Of a DNA stretch of 64,000 nt, positions 26,141 through 35,923 are shown piece after piece. The DNA is from CAVQEK01 sp963711495. Lineage in GTDB: Bacteria > Bacteroidota > Bacteroidia > Cytophagales > Cyclobacteriaceae. The stretch spans positions 868,001 to 932,000 of the forward strand of contig CAVQEK010000013.1 of NCBI GenBank assembly GCA_963711495.1, read 5' to 3'. The notes under the pieces are model-generated. The model was given only the letters and a program-made list of their open reading frames with translations, was not told the DNA's origin and ran no database searches. Numbering within the stretch: position 1 is the first letter of the stretch; each line of letters begins with the position of its first letter. The translations under genes were made by a program, and so were the position numbers.

Positions 26141-26170
26141 AAAGCCCCAACACGGGGCTTTATTTTTTTT
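26141..26170. terminator. Terminator shared by sod and uvrB
   Basis: AAAGCCCC, loop AACAC, GGGGCTTT, then ATTTTTTTT on the plus strand: a perfect 8-bp stem. On the minus strand the run TTTGAATGG is weaker. The uvrB stop codon (26160-26162) lies at the foot of the stem. Confidence 0.85.
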
Positions 26171-28184
26171 CATTCAACATTTTTTCCAGGTCGTAAAGAT
26201 CATCGCGCAGGCGTGCTGCTTCGATAAAATCAAGATCTTTTGCAGAACGCTCCATTTTTTTCCTTGTTTCATTCATCAATTTTAATAATTGTTCCCTTGA
26301 CATGTATTCTACCACCGGATCTGCAGCCACGCTCGGATGTTCATTTTCCGTATAGTATTTCTTGCCTGTCTTTTTGGTATCTGCCACTTTCGTTTGACCT
26401 AGGATTGATTCTTTGGACTTGATAACAGTTTTGGGCTCAATACCGTATTTTTTGTTGTAGTCTATTTGAATACTTCGTCTCCTGTTTGTCTCATCAATCG
26501 CAGTCTGCATCGAATCGGTAATTTTATCCGCATACATGATGACTTTACCATTAACATTTCGTGCGGCCCTGCCAATTGTCTGGACCAGCGATCGTTGGTT
26601 GCGCAGAAAACCCTCTTTGTCAGCATCCAGGATAGCGACCATCGATACTTCCGGTAAATCAAGTCCTTCCCTCAACAAATTCACGCCGACCAAAACATCA
26701 AAAATTCCAAGTCGAAGTTCTCTCAAAATTTCCACACGATCCAGTGTTTTTACTTCCGAGTGTATGTAGCGGCATTTAATGCCGGACCGATCCAGATATT
26801 TGGTAAGTTCTTCAGCCATTCTTTTGGTGAGGGTAGTTACCAGTACGCGTTCGTTTGAATTAACGCGTTCGTCAATTTCGTTCATCAGGTCGTCAATTTG
26901 ATTGAGGCTGGGTCTAACATCAATTTCGGGATCGAGAAGTCCGGTTGGCCGGATAATCTGTTCCACCACCACGCCTTCGGATGCTCTCAATTCATAATCT
27001 CCCGGAGTAGCGCTCACAAATATCACCTGGTTCAACATTTCTTCGAACTCATTGAAAGTAAGGGGCCGGTTGTCGAGGGCAGAGGGCAAACGAAATCCAA
27101 AATCCACCAGGTTTACTTTTCGTGAGCGGTCACCACCCCACATGGCCCGTACTTGTGGAATGGTCACATGACTTTCGTCGATAATCATCAAATAATCATC
27201 AGGAAAATAATCAAGGAGACAAAACGGCCTTGCCCCTTGTTTTCTCCGGTCGAAATAGCGCGAGTAATTTTCGATGCCAGAACAATAACCCAGTTCCCTG
27301 ATCATCTCCAGGTCAAATTCAGTTCTTTCTTTGATGCGTTTAGCTTCCAAATAGCGTTGTTCTGATTCGAAAAGGTTTATCTGGGAGACGAGATCATTTT
27401 GGATCTCATAAATAGCCTGATTGATAATATCCTTCCCGGTTACAAACAGGTTGGCAGGATAGATAGTAATAAATTTCTCCTCGGCAATTTTTTTCCCGGT
27501 TTCCGGTTCAATGATGTGGATATTTTCTATCTCATCACCCCAAAAGAGTATTCGGAAGGCAAAATCGGCATACGCCGGAAAGATGTCAATCGTATCACCT
27601 TTAACCCGGAAATTGCCCCGTTTAAACTCAACCTCAGTACGACTGTATAAAATGTCAACAAACCTATAGAGTAATTGGTTGCGTGGTATATTATCGCCTT
27701 CGGCAAGTTTAATCACATTTTTGCCAAATTCTTCAGGATTACCAATACCATAAATACAGGAAACTGAAGCCACAACAATCACATCTCGCCTTCCTGAGAG
27801 CAACGCTGACGTGGCACTTAGTCTGAGTTTCTCAATTTCTTCGTTGATGGACAGGTCTTTTTCAATGTATAAATTTGTGGTCGGCAGATAGGCTTCCGGT
27901 TGATAATAATCATAGTAAGAGATAAAATATTCAACCGCATTTTCAGGGAAAAACTGCTTTAATTCACCATAGAGCTGGGCTGCCAATGTTTTATTATGGC
28001 TTAAAACCAAAGTTGGTTTTTTTACTTCATTTATAACATTGGCAATGGTGAAAGTTTTACCGGAGCCAGTAACTCCCAATAAGGTCTGGGCTGGCTCATC
28101 GGCTCGAATCCCCTCTACCAATTGTATTATAGCCTGAGGTTGATCGCCTGTAGGTTCGTAATCACTAATTAGATCAAATTCCAT
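26160..28184 (-). CDS. uvrB: Excinuclease ABC subunit B
   Basis: 674 residues, full length. Damage-verification helicase of nucleotide excision repair. Motifs: LLGVTGSGKTFTIANVI (Walker A), the beta-hairpin region YYDYYQPEAYLPTTNLYIEK, MIIDESH (DE box), VLVTTLTKRMAEELTKYL, GVNLLREGLDLPEVSMVAIL, TIGRAARNVNGKVIMYAD, and a C-terminal UVR domain (LNETRKKMERSAKDLDF-like, about 635-670) for UvrA/UvrC contact. It is divergent from the TerB-like gene. Confidence 0.97.
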   Translation of the reverse strand: MEFDLISDYEPTGDQPQAIIQLVEGIRADEPAQTLLGVTGSGKTFTIANVINEVKKPTLVLSHNKTLAAQLYGELKQFFPENAVEYFISYYDYYQPEAYLPTTNLYIEKDLSINEEIEKLRLSATSALLSGRRDVIVVASVSCIYGIGNPEEFGKNVIKLAEGDNIPRNQLLYRFVDILYSRTEVEFKRGNFRVKGDTIDIFPAYADFAFRILFWGDEIENIHIIEPETGKKIAEEKFITIYPANLFVTGKDIINQAIYEIQNDLVSQINLFESEQRYLEAKRIKERTEFDLEMIRELGYCSGIENYSRYFDRRKQGARPFCLLDYFPDDYLMIIDESHVTIPQVRAMWGGDRSRKVNLVDFGFRLPSALDNRPLTFNEFEEMLNQVIFVSATPGDYELRASEGVVVEQIIRPTGLLDPEIDVRPSLNQIDDLMNEIDERVNSNERVLVTTLTKRMAEELTKYLDRSGIKCRYIHSEVKTLDRVEILRELRLGIFDVLVGVNLLREGLDLPEVSMVAILDADKEGFLRNQRSLVQTIGRAARNVNGKVIMYADKITDSMQTAIDETNRRRSIQIDYNKKYGIEPKTVIKSKESILGQTKVADTKKTGKKYYTENEHPSVAADPVVEYMSREQLLKLMNETRKKMERSAKDLDFIEAARLRDDLYDLEKMLNEKK

Positions 28185-28330
28185 ATATCCAATTTCCGAT
28201 AAAAATTATCCTATTTGTTAGTGAAACAAGGACTTTCTATTTATATTTTCAAAGACCTTTTTACGGTAAAATTACAGTTTTTCTAACGAGTTATTTTTTA
28301 TTCTTTATATAACATTCAAACCACATACGC

Positions 28331-28696
28331 ATGGCGCTTAATATTATTTTAATTCAAGCGTTGGCTGAACTATCCTATTCTATTGCTATGGCTGACGGCG
28401 AACTTCAAAAGGAAGAAAAAAAAGCATTTGAAGCAATTATAAAATCAGAATTAGGCAATGATGCCTGGTCAGCACGAAATCGTTTTGCTATTCTCGAAGA
28501 ACGCATCACGCCGAACATAGAACAATCCTACAAATTCGCCATGTTTGCCATCAAAACCAACAAAAAAGATTTTACGCCGGAATTGCGGCAAAAATTCATC
28601 AACGTCATCGAACGGGTAGCCGATGCGGTAGATGGATTGAGCAACGAGGAAAAAGTTATTATCGACCGGTTTAAACAAGATATTGAAACCATTTAA
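28331..28696 (+). CDS. TerB-like (tellurite-resistance fold) small protein
   Basis: 121 residues, all helical. IAMADGELQKEEKKAFEAII matches the TerB repeat, whose acidic residues coordinate metal, and VADAVDGLSNEEKVIIDRF is the second half. Stand-alone proteins of this type are widespread and mostly uncharacterised; a role in tellurite resistance should not be assumed. Its last 4 bases overlap the convergent aroE gene. Confidence 0.7.
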   Translation: MALNIILIQALAELSYSIAMADGELQKEEKKAFEAIIKSELGNDAWSARNRFAILEERITPNIEQSYKFAMFAIKTNKKDFTPELRQKFINVIERVADAVDGLSNEEKVIIDRFKQDIETI

Positions 28697-29436
28697 CTGT
28701 TCCAGATTTCCCAGGATTTTTCTGCCTGAAGTTCCAGCATTTCAGAACCATTTTTTATCTGACAACCATTTTCCGATCCTTTTTTAAGAAACAATGTTTC
28801 CGGAGGGTTGTAAATAAGGTCGTATAGGTAATGCTTTTTGCCCAGCATCTGATAGGGTAAATCGGGACATAAGTTCAGGTTTGGAGACATTCCCAAGGGT
28901 GTAGTATTGATGATCAGCTTATAATTTTCCAATTTTTCAGGAAACTTATTCAGCATTTCATAGGTCAAGTCACCTTTATGGGGATCCCGTGAAACAATCT
29001 GAAAATCCACCTTAAGATCGGTAAGAACCGCAATAATGGCTTTGGCCGCTCCGCCGGTACCCAGAATCAATGCCTGGAATTTTCGATTAATATCCAGCCA
29101 ATTATTCAAGGATTGTCTGAAGCCATAATAATCGGAATTGAAGCCGATTCTCTGGCCGTTGGGATCTATTTTCACCACATTTACCGCGCCTACATTTTTG
29201 GCACTCACATCAAAATCATCCAAGTATTCTTTGATCGATTCTTTGTATGGAATGGTGACATTAAAACCTTTTAGTTGGGGTATTTTAAATATTTCTTCAA
29301 CCATTTCTATTTTTTCAATTTCAAACAAATCGTATCGGACATCAGTAATGGTCTCTTTCTTAAATTTCTCCGCAAAATATTTTTTTGAAAAGGAATGACT
29401 GAGGGGATAACCGATTAAGCCGAACTGTTTTATCAC
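28693..29436 (-). CDS. aroE: Shikimate dehydrogenase
   Basis: 247 residues. NADPH-dependent reduction of 3-dehydroshikimate. It has GLIGYPLSHSFSKKYF (substrate serines), KGFNVTIPYKESIKEY with the catalytic lysine, the Rossmann motif ALILGTGGAAKAIIAVL, LIINTTPLGMSPN and YDLIYNPPETLFL. It is slightly shorter than E. coli AroE. Nine bases separate it from the upstream DUF368 gene. Confidence 0.94.
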   Translation of the reverse strand: MIKQFGLIGYPLSHSFSKKYFAEKFKKETITDVRYDLFEIEKIEMVEEIFKIPQLKGFNVTIPYKESIKEYLDDFDVSAKNVGAVNVVKIDPNGQRIGFNSDYYGFRQSLNNWLDINRKFQALILGTGGAAKAIIAVLTDLKVDFQIVSRDPHKGDLTYEMLNKFPEKLENYKLIINTTPLGMSPNLNLCPDLPYQMLGKKHYLYDLIYNPPETLFLKKGSENGCQIKNGSEMLELQAEKSWEIWNS

Positions 29437-29444
29437 TGGTTGAA

Positions 29445-30383
29445 TTATTTTGACCCGGTTCTGAATTTGGCAATCTTTTCAATGGCGATCACCAGCAGGA
29501 TCCCAAGTGCAGTAAAAAGCAGTGCTTGAAGCATCATTGGATTTTGACCGGTTTTTGTCAGGTATACTGCTGGCGATATATTTTGCTGTATAAGAGGAAC
29601 AAGTTCGCCTTTGCTATTGGTGAAATAAGAAAGGGTCTCTTTCCAAGGCCAAATCTTATTCAATGATCCGATCATAAAGCCCGCCAATACACCAACTGTA
29701 ATATCGTGATATTTACTCAATAACCAGGAAACAATTCGGGCAAAACTTAGCAATCCGACAACACATCCCAGGGCAAATACGACAATTACTCCGATGTTCA
29801 TATCTTTTACAGCACCAATAATGAATTCATATTTACCCATGATCAATAGCATGAAACTGCCGGAGATACCGGGAAGTATCATGGCACAAATTGCGATTGC
29901 GCCTGAAACAAAAACAAAAAAATAATTTTCCGGGGTATTAGCTGGCGTAGCGCCAGTGATAATGTATGCCACAACAATTCCAAGGATCCATGCGATGGCC
30001 ACCTTCCAATTCCATTTAATTATTTCCCGTGAAACCATGATGGCTGAAATGATGATTAGGCCGAAGAAGAAAGACCAAAGTTGGATGGGGTTATGACTAA
30101 GCAAATAATGAATTAATTTGGCCAGCGAGATAATGCTCACTCCAATACCAGACAATAGTGTCACCAAAAAACGTCCGTTAACATGATTCCAAAGTGCCGA
30201 AATCTGACCGCGGAACAACAATTTTAGGGCTTTCCGATCGAATTGTTTTATGCTTTGCAGCAGTTCTTCATATATTCCGGTAATAAAGGCTATGGTGCCT
30301 CCTGAAACGCCGGGAACCACATCGGCACTTCCCATACTAATCCCTTTCAGAAAGAGCAGGACATAATCTTTTAATCTATTCAT
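29445..30383 (-). CDS. DUF368 membrane protein (PopT-type polyprenyl-phosphate transporter candidate)
   Basis: 312 residues, about eight membrane segments. The start KGISMGSADVVPGVSGGTIA and the second copy ICAMILPGISGSFMLLIMGK are the paired DUF368 motifs. Members (PopT) have been proposed to return undecaprenyl phosphate across the cytoplasmic membrane for reuse in wall and polysaccharide synthesis. It sits between aroE and the ComA-like gene on the same strand and a few kilobases from the polysaccharide genes, which fits but does not prove such a role. Confidence 0.87.
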   Translation of the reverse strand: MNRLKDYVLLFLKGISMGSADVVPGVSGGTIAFITGIYEELLQSIKQFDRKALKLLFRGQISALWNHVNGRFLVTLLSGIGVSIISLAKLIHYLLSHNPIQLWSFFFGLIIISAIMVSREIIKWNWKVAIAWILGIVVAYIITGATPANTPENYFFVFVSGAIAICAMILPGISGSFMLLIMGKYEFIIGAVKDMNIGVIVVFALGCVVGLLSFARIVSWLLSKYHDITVGVLAGFMIGSLNKIWPWKETLSYFTNSKGELVPLIQQNISPAVYLTKTGQNPMMLQALLFTALGILLVIAIEKIAKFRTGSK

Positions 30384-30427
30384 AGGGCAGTAATGAATGT
30401 GCCGTGGTTGTCTTATTTCAAAAAGTT

Positions 30428-31201
30428 TTATTCGCTTTCTTTATGATTTAGAAAGAAGTTGAAGGTATCTCCTCGCATGCCGATTCGAATGGTTTCCAAA
30501 GGGATCACTTCTGAAGGAGCAATGTTTCCTAAATTCACATTACTGCCGAGTAATTTAATAAACCAAACTTGTTGTGCTTTTAATGGTGCTTCCCAAATAA
30601 TTTTTTCAAAGGGTATTTTGGTGAGAATTTCTTCTACCAAACCGGAGCGTACTTCGCCGCTGGATCTGAAAAGGCCTACATTGCCACTTTCCCGCGCTTC
30701 ACCGATCACTTTCCAGGCACCCGCGTCGAGTTCTTCCTGCATAAGTTTGATCCATTTATAAGGGGGAATGATCTTGTCAACATCTTTTGAGCCGACTTCA
30801 GAGAGCACCGTTACTTGCTCGGAAAGTTTACGGATATATTCACATTTGAGGTCGTGATCAAATTCAATGGACCCATCGGAAACTTCGGCATATTCAAGAC
30901 CATATTTGTCCAGTACTTTCCTGTAATCGTCAAACTGTCCACGCACAATAAATGCCTCGAACAAAGTACCGCCAAAGTAGGTAGGCACGCCGGCATTTTT
31001 ATATGCTTTAATTTTATCCTGCAGATTTGGCGTAACAAAGGACGTTCCCCATCCAAGTTTCACAATGTCGGTGTAATCACCGGCAACGCTCAGGAAATCT
31101 TCCACCTGTCGTACACTCAATCCTTTATCCATGGCCATGGTCAGGCCCACCTGGCGTGGCTTTGCAGTCCTTTCTGGAATGTCTTTTAAGAAATAATTCA
31201 T
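30428..31201 (-). CDS. comA: Phosphosulfolactate synthase (ComA family)
   Basis: 257 residues. ComA joins sulfite to phosphoenolpyruvate. The family pattern is clear: DKGLSVRQVEDFLSVAGDYT, DIVKLGWGTSFV, FGGTLFEAFIVRGQ, YAEVSDGSIEF and LSEVGSKD. In methanogens it begins coenzyme M synthesis. In Bacteroidota the end product is not settled; sulfolactate or sulfonolipid precursors are possible (inference). It is upstream of the DUF368 gene on the same strand, with a gap of 44 bases. Confidence 0.88.
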   Translation of the reverse strand: MNYFLKDIPERTAKPRQVGLTMAMDKGLSVRQVEDFLSVAGDYTDIVKLGWGTSFVTPNLQDKIKAYKNAGVPTYFGGTLFEAFIVRGQFDDYRKVLDKYGLEYAEVSDGSIEFDHDLKCEYIRKLSEQVTVLSEVGSKDVDKIIPPYKWIKLMQEELDAGAWKVIGEARESGNVGLFRSSGEVRSGLVEEILTKIPFEKIIWEAPLKAQQVWFIKLLGSNVNLGNIAPSEVIPLETIRIGMRGDTFNFFLNHKESE

Positions 31202-31260
31202 TCGGATAAAAATTTAATTTTCAAAGATCTCAGGGAACATACCCACGGGGTGGTTACGTT

Positions 31261-32685
31261 TTACTGATTTTTCTTTCTGAATTGATCTATAATTTTAAAA
31301 AGTGCCTTCTGGGTTTCTAACTTAGGGAAAAATTCCAAAAGGCTTATATGATTTTCAAAGTTCAAGATTAATGCATTTTCTAAATAATTAAAGGCCTGTT
31401 TGTATTTGCCGGCGCCAATTAGATAAGCGGTAGCACGGTAATAAAGATCAGATTCATCCGGCATTTCTTCCAAGGCATTCAGAACAATATCGAGTGCCTT
31501 GTCGTAATCACCTTGTTCATAATAGATAAATGACCAGTTTAGGATAATTTCTTTATCTTCGGGATCCAGCAAAGAGGCCTCTTCGTAGGCGTCCAGACTT
31601 GAAATAATATTGCCGGTGTGATATTCGGCCTCAGCTACTTTTTTCCAGTACAATGAATTTTCACAATCCAATTTCAGGGCCCGGTTTAAAAAATGGATTG
31701 CTTCATACCACTTGCTCTGTTTGGTGAGGCAAAATCCTACCCCATACCAGGCTTCATCATAAAAATTATCCAACTTTACGGCCTTCTGATAATATTTTAC
31801 ACCAAGATCATAGTGTTCGAGTTTTTCATATGCCTCGGCAAGACAACAATAAACTTCCGCACTTGGCCCTTCATGATCGATGGTTTTACGAAAAGCATCG
31901 ATGGCTTTGGAATATTTCTCCAGGCTCATGTATGAATTTCCAAGATTGAAAAAAGCAGAGGCAAATTCTTCATCAATCAATACGGCATACTCATAGGCAT
32001 CAATGGCATCCTGAAAGTGGCCCAATTTGGCGTAAACAATACCCAGGTTATACCAGGCATACTGGGAGTAGGGATCTTTGTCGATGAATTTTTTATAGTA
32101 TGAAATGCTACGTTCCAGCTGACCAGTGACATCGAGGCAGTATGCCAATTCATACAATGCACTTTCATGATTGATGTTGGCCTCGATAGCCCGTTTGTAA
32201 TATTCTATCGCATTCTCATATTTGAACGCATTTTGGTAGGTCAAACCAATATTATAATATAATTCATCTTTATCCTGGGTAAAGGGCTCGGCATGGAGAT
32301 AAACATTTACTGCCGCTTCATAATCGCCTTTAAGTGAAAAAATGGAGGCTTTAAGCATCAATATTTCCGGATCGTTGGGTTGTAAAGCACTTGCTTTATC
32401 CAGCAAATCTATACTTTCTTCATATTTCTCCAGGCTGGAAAGTACCTGTGCTTTGTCCAACATGAGTTCAGTCGAAAAAGGATATTGATCGATGGCAACA
32501 TTGCAAGCATCGAGTGCACTTTTGAATTTGCCTCGATCAATATAGTACTCTATGATTTCCTCAAAATCTTCCAGCAGGTAAAATTCGAGCGTATCATTTT
32601 TGAGTTGATCTTCAAATCGCTTTACTAAAGCTTTGAACTCGTCTTTTCTTTTATAATCCTCGCCCATAACAAATATACTTCTCAA
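31261..32685 (-). CDS. Tetratricopeptide-repeat protein
   Basis: 474 residues made almost entirely of TPR units of 34 residues, about 12 copies (for example YAWYNLGIVYAKLGHFQDAI, SAFFNLGNSYMSLEKYSKAI, EAWYGVGFCLTKQSKWYEAI). There is no signal peptide or membrane segment, so it should be a cytoplasmic scaffold. An upstream extension to a different start cannot be excluded. No partner can be named; it lies between the ComA-like gene and the polysaccharide group. Confidence 0.85.
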   Translation of the reverse strand: MRSIFVMGEDYKRKDEFKALVKRFEDQLKNDTLEFYLLEDFEEIIEYYIDRGKFKSALDACNVAIDQYPFSTELMLDKAQVLSSLEKYEESIDLLDKASALQPNDPEILMLKASIFSLKGDYEAAVNVYLHAEPFTQDKDELYYNIGLTYQNAFKYENAIEYYKRAIEANINHESALYELAYCLDVTGQLERSISYYKKFIDKDPYSQYAWYNLGIVYAKLGHFQDAIDAYEYAVLIDEEFASAFFNLGNSYMSLEKYSKAIDAFRKTIDHEGPSAEVYCCLAEAYEKLEHYDLGVKYYQKAVKLDNFYDEAWYGVGFCLTKQSKWYEAIHFLNRALKLDCENSLYWKKVAEAEYHTGNIISSLDAYEEASLLDPEDKEIILNWSFIYYEQGDYDKALDIVLNALEEMPDESDLYYRATAYLIGAGKYKQAFNYLENALILNFENHISLLEFFPKLETQKALFKIIDQFRKKNQ

Positions 32686-32763
32686 TGCATCCTCGACGCA
32701 TATTAGTGAAAAAAAACAAATTGGAAAAGATTATTTGACTCAAAACAACGACTGAATAAACCG

Positions 32764-33495
32764 TCAAATCAACTGATCATTCAACAGTGTTGTTTTAGCC
32801 AGTTTTTCAGAAATACGGGTGTTTATAGTTTTATTTAAAGTCTTGAATTGTAGCATGTTATGACAATCGCTACCAATAAAACTTATTTTCCCCTGATCCA
32901 GAAGATTTTTTGATATTTTCTTTACAGACTTCGAATAATAACCGGACAAAGAAAGTAAATTTAATTGGAAATGTACATTCATGGCTCCCAATTCTTCAAT
33001 TAAAGACTGATTGGACTGGAGATAAAGGTATCTTTCCGGGTGAGCCATTACCGGTTTATAACCATTTACATTCAACTGAAAGATGACATCCTTTAAAAAG
33101 ACCGGTTCATTCATAAAGGAAGTTTCGAATAAAAGGTAGCGATCACCAAAAGTGAGCAATTTTTCTTTATTTCTTATTCTTTCTAAAAGGTCTTCGTCAA
33201 GATAATATTCTGCTGCTGCTTCGAGAATTACATCGATACCTTCTACCACCAGGGCCTCTTTTACTTGCAATAATGCATGGTTAATTTGCTTGGGTGTGTT
33301 GATGTAATAGTCACTCATTATATGTGGAGTAGTAATGATTTTTTTTACTCCAATGGCCTGGAATTCACGAATGATCTCCACTGATTCTTTTGTTGAGGTA
33401 ACGCCATCATCCAAACCTGGGAGCAGGTGAGAATGGATATCGACCCGAACAGGATAATGGATGAATTTGTATTTTGGTTTAAACCAGTTCAACAT
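32764..33495 (-). CDS. CpsB/CapC-type tyrosine-protein phosphatase (PHP fold)
   Basis: 243 residues. PHP motifs: VDIHSHLLPGLDDG (metal-binding His and Asp), TPHIM, PVMAHPERY and FIGSDCHN. Such manganese-dependent phosphatases remove phosphate from the tyrosine tail of BY-kinases that control capsule export. The kinase gene is directly upstream on the same strand (16 bases), a classic pair. Confidence 0.92.
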   Translation of the reverse strand: MLNWFKPKYKFIHYPVRVDIHSHLLPGLDDGVTSTKESVEIIREFQAIGVKKIITTPHIMSDYYINTPKQINHALLQVKEALVVEGIDVILEAAAEYYLDEDLLERIRNKEKLLTFGDRYLLFETSFMNEPVFLKDVIFQLNVNGYKPVMAHPERYLYLQSNQSLIEELGAMNVHFQLNLLSLSGYYSKSVKKISKNLLDQGKISFIGSDCHNMLQFKTLNKTINTRISEKLAKTTLLNDQLI

Positions 33496-33511
33496 AGGTT
33501 TATGAGGAAAA

Positions 33512-35908
33512 TCAGTGCAAAAATGATGGCAGGAAAGGAACTAATTTCTTCTTCTTCTTTTGTTTTCCATTATCATAGTAGCCATTGTCGTGATAATAAC
33601 CATATCCATAGCCATTTTTATTCGATCCTTTTATGGCGTTCAGAATTATTGATAATTGACTGATTTTTTGTGTTTTAACGAATTTACTGATTCCCTTCAA
33701 GAAATTTTTTCTTGAAAAGTCAGCCCGCAATATGAAAAGAGGAATATTGGCTTTTTTCATGGCGATAAGGCCATCCGTGACCAGGCCTACCGGAGGCGTG
33801 TCGATGATTATCACGTCATAAATGCTTTTAAGCTCTTCGATCATACGATCGAAAGTACTGTTATGTACCAATTCGGATGGATTTGGAGGGATAGGACCCG
33901 ATGGTATATAATCGAGATTATCCAGATCAGTCTTTTTGATGCAATCTGTTACTTCATGTTTATTGATGAGGATTGTGCTGATGCCATGGGTTACTTCCTG
34001 ATCATAAAAAACCTTTTGGATTTTTGGTTTTCGCATATCCAAATCCAGGAGAATCACTTTGTTATCGAGCATACTGATGATGCCCCCCAGATTAACCGCA
34101 ATAAAAGTTTTGCCTTCACCACTGATTGTCGAAGTAATGGAAATAATAGTTTTTTTGCCATTAAGTCGAAGAAATTCAAGATTACTTCGTATGGACCGGA
34201 ATGCTTCAGTAATTTCGGATTTCGGGTTTTTGTCAACAACCAACCGGGTAGACAATGTTTTGCCATTGCGATATAATGGAATAGAACCAATTACCGGTAA
34301 ACTGGTGATTTTTTCAAGTTGCTGAGTGCTGGTAACTTTATTATTTAAAAGGTAATTGATACCGATCAAAAAGAAACTTAGGATGAATGCTGCAACAAAT
34401 CCGATCCCATAGATCAAAAATTTATTTGGAGAAATTGGAGATGAAGGTGTAGTGGGTGAAGACAAAATTTTGAAGTTTGTCACCGTTCCGGCTTGGGCCA
34501 ATTCAAACTCGGCTTTGTTCTTCATAAGTGAAAGGTAGAATTCTTCATACAACGAATAATACCGCTGGGTTTTGGTATATTCGGTACGTTTTGAAGGCAG
34601 ACCTACAAATTCTTTTTCAACCTTATTTCTTCGTTTTGTAAGATCATCAAGATTCTGATATAGTGACTTCCGTGTATCGTCAAGATAAGTGACCAATCGG
34701 TCCTTTAAAAATTTGATTTCCTGTTCCTTTTTTTGATAAGCGAAGGTGTTTTTATTGTAAGAACCCAATAATACTTGCCGTTCTTCAATCAACGCATCCA
34801 ATCGGTCGACATCTTGCCGGACATCTGAGGGTAATGCGCTGATTTCGGATGGATTAAGAGAAAGATCACTGTCGGAAATCAGTTGGTCATACATTTTATT
34901 GTACGAAGAAATTTTATGTCTAACAATGAATTTCTGGGAATCGAGTTCTTCCATGATATGAATCGTATTGCCCAGGTTTTCATCCAGATTGGCAGTGCGG
35001 TTATCGATGGTGAAATTTTCAAAGTATGTTTCTAATTCAGATAACTTATTCTCGGTGGATTGGAGTTGTTCATTGAGGAAATCGATTTTTTGTTGATTCG
35101 CCATGTTTTTCTCCATCCTGGTAAAATAGATATACAACGTATCAATGGCATTCACAACATCCCTGGCTTTGTATCGATTATTATCCTTGAAGGCTATGGT
35201 GATGGTCTTCGCTTTAAAATCCAATGGCTGAACGATAATATTGGAAGCCAGATAATTGATCTGTGATTGTTCATTGTAGATCCTGAAGAAATACTTGTTT
35301 TCTATTTTGGGGTCATAACTCTGGGTCAGGGTGATGAAAAAGGTGAAATTGTCATTCTTGATGGTGTCACCGAAATGATAAACCCGGGAAATCTGGTTAC
35401 TCCCCAAATTATAATGCAGGGCGAAATCATTTTTATTTAAAATTTCCAGATCGAAGGTAAGGTTGTAATAATCCGGATTTTTAATATTGTAGCTGACTTC
35501 AAAGGGATTGTTGTTATACCGTTCTTCATACAAAATATCACCATATTGAAAATAACCAACATCGAGTTGCACCGCCTCAACAACTTTACTGAAGAAGAGT
35601 TTTGATTTGATCAGTTCAATTTCCCTGGACAGGTCATTGATATCATCGTCGAAACTTCGGAAACCCAGCACGCTGGCATCGCTTTGTACGTCGAGTTGTA
35701 TCACCGAGCTGGCTTCAAAAAGATCTTTGGTATACCGAATAATAGTATAGGCTACCGTAAAGGCGGCTATAAATATTAATAAAACCCAGATCAGGTTTTT
35801 GCGAAATACCCGCCACAGTTTTTCAAAATCAACACTCTCCAGGCTAATATTACCCGTTGCGTTGTTCTCAGCAGACTGAAGGCTATTTTCGTTGGTCAAT
35901 TTGTTCAA
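33512..35908 (-). CDS. Polysaccharide co-polymerase and BY-kinase (Wzc-like)
   Basis: 798 residues. N-terminal Wzz-type domain between two membrane segments (about 36-57 and 495-520), with coiled coil in the periplasmic part; then a cytoplasmic P-loop kinase: SGEGKTFIAVNLG (Walker A), VILLDLDMRKPKIQ (A'), and DVIIIDTPPVG (B). The C-terminus has a tyrosine cluster (GYGYGYYHDNGYYDNG) for autophosphorylation and a basic tail. It is flanked by its phosphatase and a Wza-type protein, so the cycle controlling chain length and export is complete here. Confidence 0.94.
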   Translation of the reverse strand: MNKLTNENSLQSAENNATGNISLESVDFEKLWRVFRKNLIWVLLIFIAAFTVAYTIIRYTKDLFEASSVIQLDVQSDASVLGFRSFDDDINDLSREIELIKSKLFFSKVVEAVQLDVGYFQYGDILYEERYNNNPFEVSYNIKNPDYYNLTFDLEILNKNDFALHYNLGSNQISRVYHFGDTIKNDNFTFFITLTQSYDPKIENKYFFRIYNEQSQINYLASNIIVQPLDFKAKTITIAFKDNNRYKARDVVNAIDTLYIYFTRMEKNMANQQKIDFLNEQLQSTENKLSELETYFENFTIDNRTANLDENLGNTIHIMEELDSQKFIVRHKISSYNKMYDQLISDSDLSLNPSEISALPSDVRQDVDRLDALIEERQVLLGSYNKNTFAYQKKEQEIKFLKDRLVTYLDDTRKSLYQNLDDLTKRRNKVEKEFVGLPSKRTEYTKTQRYYSLYEEFYLSLMKNKAEFELAQAGTVTNFKILSSPTTPSSPISPNKFLIYGIGFVAAFILSFFLIGINYLLNNKVTSTQQLEKITSLPVIGSIPLYRNGKTLSTRLVVDKNPKSEITEAFRSIRSNLEFLRLNGKKTIISITSTISGEGKTFIAVNLGGIISMLDNKVILLDLDMRKPKIQKVFYDQEVTHGISTILINKHEVTDCIKKTDLDNLDYIPSGPIPPNPSELVHNSTFDRMIEELKSIYDVIIIDTPPVGLVTDGLIAMKKANIPLFILRADFSRKNFLKGISKFVKTQKISQLSIILNAIKGSNKNGYGYGYYHDNGYYDNGKQKKKKKLVPFLPSFLH

Positions 35909-35923
35909 CCCTTAAATTATTTA

